DNA of 64,000 nucleotides from Ulota crispa (lineage: Eukaryota; Streptophyta; Bryopsida; Orthotrichales; Orthotrichaceae): contig OY987243.1 in NCBI GenBank assembly GCA_963920765.1, forward strand, positions 14,818,001 to 14,882,000, in the 5' to 3' direction. Under the pieces are notes generated by a model. That model worked only from the letters and a program-made list of their open reading frames with translations, did no database searches and was not told where the DNA came from. Position 1 is the stretch's first letter. The number at the start of each line of letters is the position of its first letter. Below, in pieces: positions 61,040-64,000 of the stretch. The position numbers and the translations under genes were made by a program.

Positions 61040-63915
61040 GTTGAAGGTGTGGTGAGTTTGAGTACACTTTGGCAGGATTCAACTATAAGATTGTGGTGAA
61101 AATACTGTGCCATTGCCAGAGTGCCATAATTCTAGATGGCAAGGTAAAGAGATTGTGCTCTCTAGCGGTACTTGAACCCGCCTCAAGTACTGAAAGGCTA
61201 GATTTTATTTCTTTGCTTTTTTGCTTTTGCTTTTGTGTGTAGAGGGTTGAGAAGGTGATGTGAGGATTGTTTAGATCCAAGTTCAATATGTTGTCAATAG
61301 TTGTGGTGATATAGAAAATGGCTCTCTTCTAACAAAAAAGTAGGGGAGGTTACAAATAGGAGCATGAAAAAGTAAAACGTTACAAATAGGTGCGCAGTTT
61401 CAAAATAATTACAAATAGGGGCACAATTTCAAAAAAAATTGTTAATTTTTGTAAATTTTTGTAAATTTTTGTTTGGTTTTGACATTGGTTAACTTAGACA
61501 AAACACATTAAATGTTAGCTAATTTCTAAAAAACTTAAAGGTCTCTCCAAAGCAAGCCTAAATAAAAAAAGATTTAGTAAAGGGGATGGCAATGTTTGGA
61601 AACTTTTAATTTTTTTGGAAGTTAGCTAACATTTAATGTGATGTACCTAAATCAACCAATGTCCAAACCAAACAAAATTTACAAAATATCACTTTTTTTT
61701 TGAAATCGTGCCCCTATCAGTAATTATTTTGAGATTGCGCCCCTATTTGTAATATTTTACGTTTTCATGCCCCTATTTGTAATTTTCCCTAAAAAATATG
61801 ATAAGGTGGTAATTCAATCTAATCATTTTTGAAGGCTTGAACCCTTGGTTTTTGTTGAGGTTAATGGAGGACATTACATGTTATGAGTTGAAGGAGCGTT
61901 TGAGTTTTGAGAAGCTCACATTGAGGTGAAGATTTTATTATAGGATATGTGCATGCAGAAATGATCTCAAATGATATTGAGAAAGAGAGTGGACAACAAT
62001 TTACTAGCTCTATATGGTGATCTTCATTTTAGCTAGAGCACCATGAATCTAGTGTAGAATGTTGTATGTGGAATTAATGGATGAAATTGGCACTCGGCTT
62101 CTCACATTGTAATAGTCCTAGGTTTTGGGTACTTTTAACAAACTTAGTGTAACATGTGAGGAGTGTTGTGTTGTTTCTTCCAAAGATAGGTGTTGGCATA
62201 GCTATGGAAAAAGTTTAAGATTGATTGGGAAATTCAAAATTGTTGCAATGACCCTTCAATTGGAACGGTTAGTTTCAAATCACAATGCATACATATTCTA
62301 TGAAATTGTACGCTTGCCAAGCTTTTGTAGAATATGTTGAGCCAAGATGTATTAGGCAACCCCCTTGGATGAGGATTACTTTGAGTTGTTTAGCAAGAGT
62401 GTGTCACAAGGATAAGAATTTTTGGAGTTGAGGATTGTAAAATGTCTTTGTACATGCAAGGTGGAAAGAGTGCTCATTATGTGGGAGCACAAGAATCCAT
62501 CCATGTTCATGTTGGGAAATAGCTAGAAGCTTTTGCTTTACAAGATTGCTTGTGGTGCAAGGTTCTTGTTCCTATAAGAGGTGTCAGTCACACATCTTTC
62601 TTTTATGTTGTACAGTACATGATGTGGAGTTTGGAACTATCCTTGGCCGTGATTTATGGGATGAAGAGGAGATATTTGTAGAAGAGATTTGATGTTGTGC
62701 ACCTAACCACCTTGCAACATGGCTAGGTACATTGTGATTTAAAGGATGGAGAGAAAATGATTGTAAAAGAGATTTGGTGCTTTGCACCTAACTGCCTTGC
62801 AACATAGCTATGTACGTTGAGGGAATCTTTTGAAATGACATCATCTTTTGGGTTAATGACCATTTAAACACATTCTAATGGGTGTTTGGCAAGTTGTTAA
62901 TTGGACATCTTAGTAAGAACTTTAGTGAGCATTTTTTTTAGAATTAGGTTTGCAAAAAGATACTTTCCAAGAGTTATGCTTGTCAAATACAAATAACAAT
63001 GAGAGTCTTGTGAAAATAATAACAAGAGTCTTGTGAAACCTCAAGCATGAGTCTTGTGAAATTTCCACTAAGAAATCTTGTGAAATTTCTCTTTTTTTGA
63101 TCAAGTATTCTACAAATATTAGATTTTGGTTAAGTTATTAAATAAAGGCTTTTTTCTACTTGTTCTTATAAGCGGTGTTAGGTGAGTATTAGATGATTAA
63201 TTTTAATTGGCATTCCCACTTGAGCTATTAATTAAGAACCAAACCTAGTTGGTAGGGTTGGTGGTAGTAGATAGCATTGGTTTTAGTATGTAGAAATTGT
63301 AGTAAACTATGACCACATCAATAACTCTTTTTGCTAAAAAATTTAAAGTCCAAAATCAAGGAAAAAACAAAGTTTTGATACTACCCACTATGGTATTATG
63401 TAAAGTTGGTGACAAGGCTGTGTTAATTAATATTGGTGATTTTAACTATGCTTGTAGTGTGAACAACAAGTACCAAAAGCATTATTCATCCTTGCTAAAT
63501 GGAGTTGACAACATCTATAAGCTGTAAGTAATCTTTGTGCACCTAATTTGTTATTATTAACAAAAATCATAACCTTTTACTACAAGCAAGTGGAAACAAG
63601 CCTGAAGCCAATTAAAATTTTATATGAGAATATAAAACACATGTTATTGATTTTTTGAGATAATGTAATGAAAATCTATACAAAACAAATGGTTTTGATT
63701 AAGGATATGCTTTCTAAAAATTGAGTGTCTATAAACACCCTTGTGTGGAAAATACTCCTAAAAGATTCCAAATTTACAATCTTGTGCTTGGCATTTTAAT
63801 TGCATGACTTTGTATAAAAAAATAATTGGAATCATAAAAGATATGTATGGGCATGATGTTCTATAACTTGGAAATAAATATGGTTGTCACCTAAAGCACC
63901 TTTTCATGGAATATT
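61040..63915 (-). repeat. dispersed repeat, copy R2 (inverted partner of R1)
   Basis: It carries the landmarks listed for R1 in inverse order, for example GGTGTGGTGAG near 61045, AAGCTTTTGTAGAATATGTT near 62320, GAGGATTGTAAAATGTCTTT near 62435, repeated GAGTCTTGTGAAA near 63000-63080, GGGCATGATGTTC near 63849 and CACCTTTTCATGGAATATTC near 63898. It is longer than R1 partly because the foldback at 61341-61790 lies inside it. Confidence 0.6.
61341..61790. mobile_element. foldback element, TACAAATAGGGGC family (copy 2)
   Basis: The left end GTTACAAATAGGAGCATGAA is followed by TTACAAATAGGTGCGC and TTACAAATAGGGGCAC. The right end has GCGCCCCTATTTGTAATATT and GCCCCTATTTGTAATTTTCC. The centre shares ACATTAAATGTTAGCTAA and its inverse with the copies at 15435 and 44575-45586. 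It is 450 bp and non-coding. Confidence 0.75.
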
Positions 63916-64000
63916 CAGAGAGATGTTAATGAAGGTGTGACCTTTGGTAAGTACCTTTTGAGATTATAAGTGCAATGAAAAGTGTGGTCTCAAGTGGATT
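63916..64000. other. right edge of window
   Basis: AT-rich sequence continuing past the repeat; nothing recognisable. Confidence 0.3.

Overview
This is a window of nuclear DNA from a land plant. It is AT-rich and gene-poor, with spliceosomal introns (GT..AG), a telo-box ribosomal protein promoter, the plant enzyme methionine S-methyltransferase, a plastid-type methionine sulfoxide reductase A and many small plant-type DNA transposon remnants. I cannot fix the species. No retrotransposon, tRNA, rRNA or CRISPR array was recognised.

Layout. 0.25-4.06 kb (minus): first nine coding exons of methionine S-methyltransferase, running off the left edge, with a three-fold repeated segment upstream. 8.5-11.8 kb (plus): a decayed tRNA-dihydrouridine synthase gene whose lesions are mostly C-to-T or G-to-A. 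17.8-19.5 kb (plus): a three-exon bZIP factor with a membrane-like segment after the zipper, resembling the ER-stress factor bZIP60. 20.6-21.05 kb (plus): an intronless, GC-rich FCY1-type cytosine deaminase whose 3' end has been amplified into a six-copy minisatellite. 24.4-26.0 kb (minus): ribosomal protein eL18. 52.0-54.7 kb (minus): plastid MSRA, with two dead relatives at 48 and 60 kb. The rest (26-52 kb and 56-64 kb) is AT-rich repeat territory.

The repeats fall into families I could define by comparing copies within the window: (1) TTAA-flanked elements ending CCCCTAAAGG (eight clear copies plus one eroded one, piggyBac-like); (2) TA-flanked elements ending AGGTAG (eight copies); (3) long foldback hairpins sharing a core (four copies, two in tandem); (4) a canonical Stowaway element; (5) small CACTA-ended elements; (6) a foldback with an 8-9 bp target duplication; (7) a 2-3 kb dispersed repeat present twice in inverted orientation.

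The genes do not form a functional cluster. Two act on methionine chemistry (MMT, MSRA) and one on the ER stress response (bZIP), but they are independent plant loci. All exon borders were read by eye from splice signals, reading frame and remembered family conservation. No alignment or database search was run.
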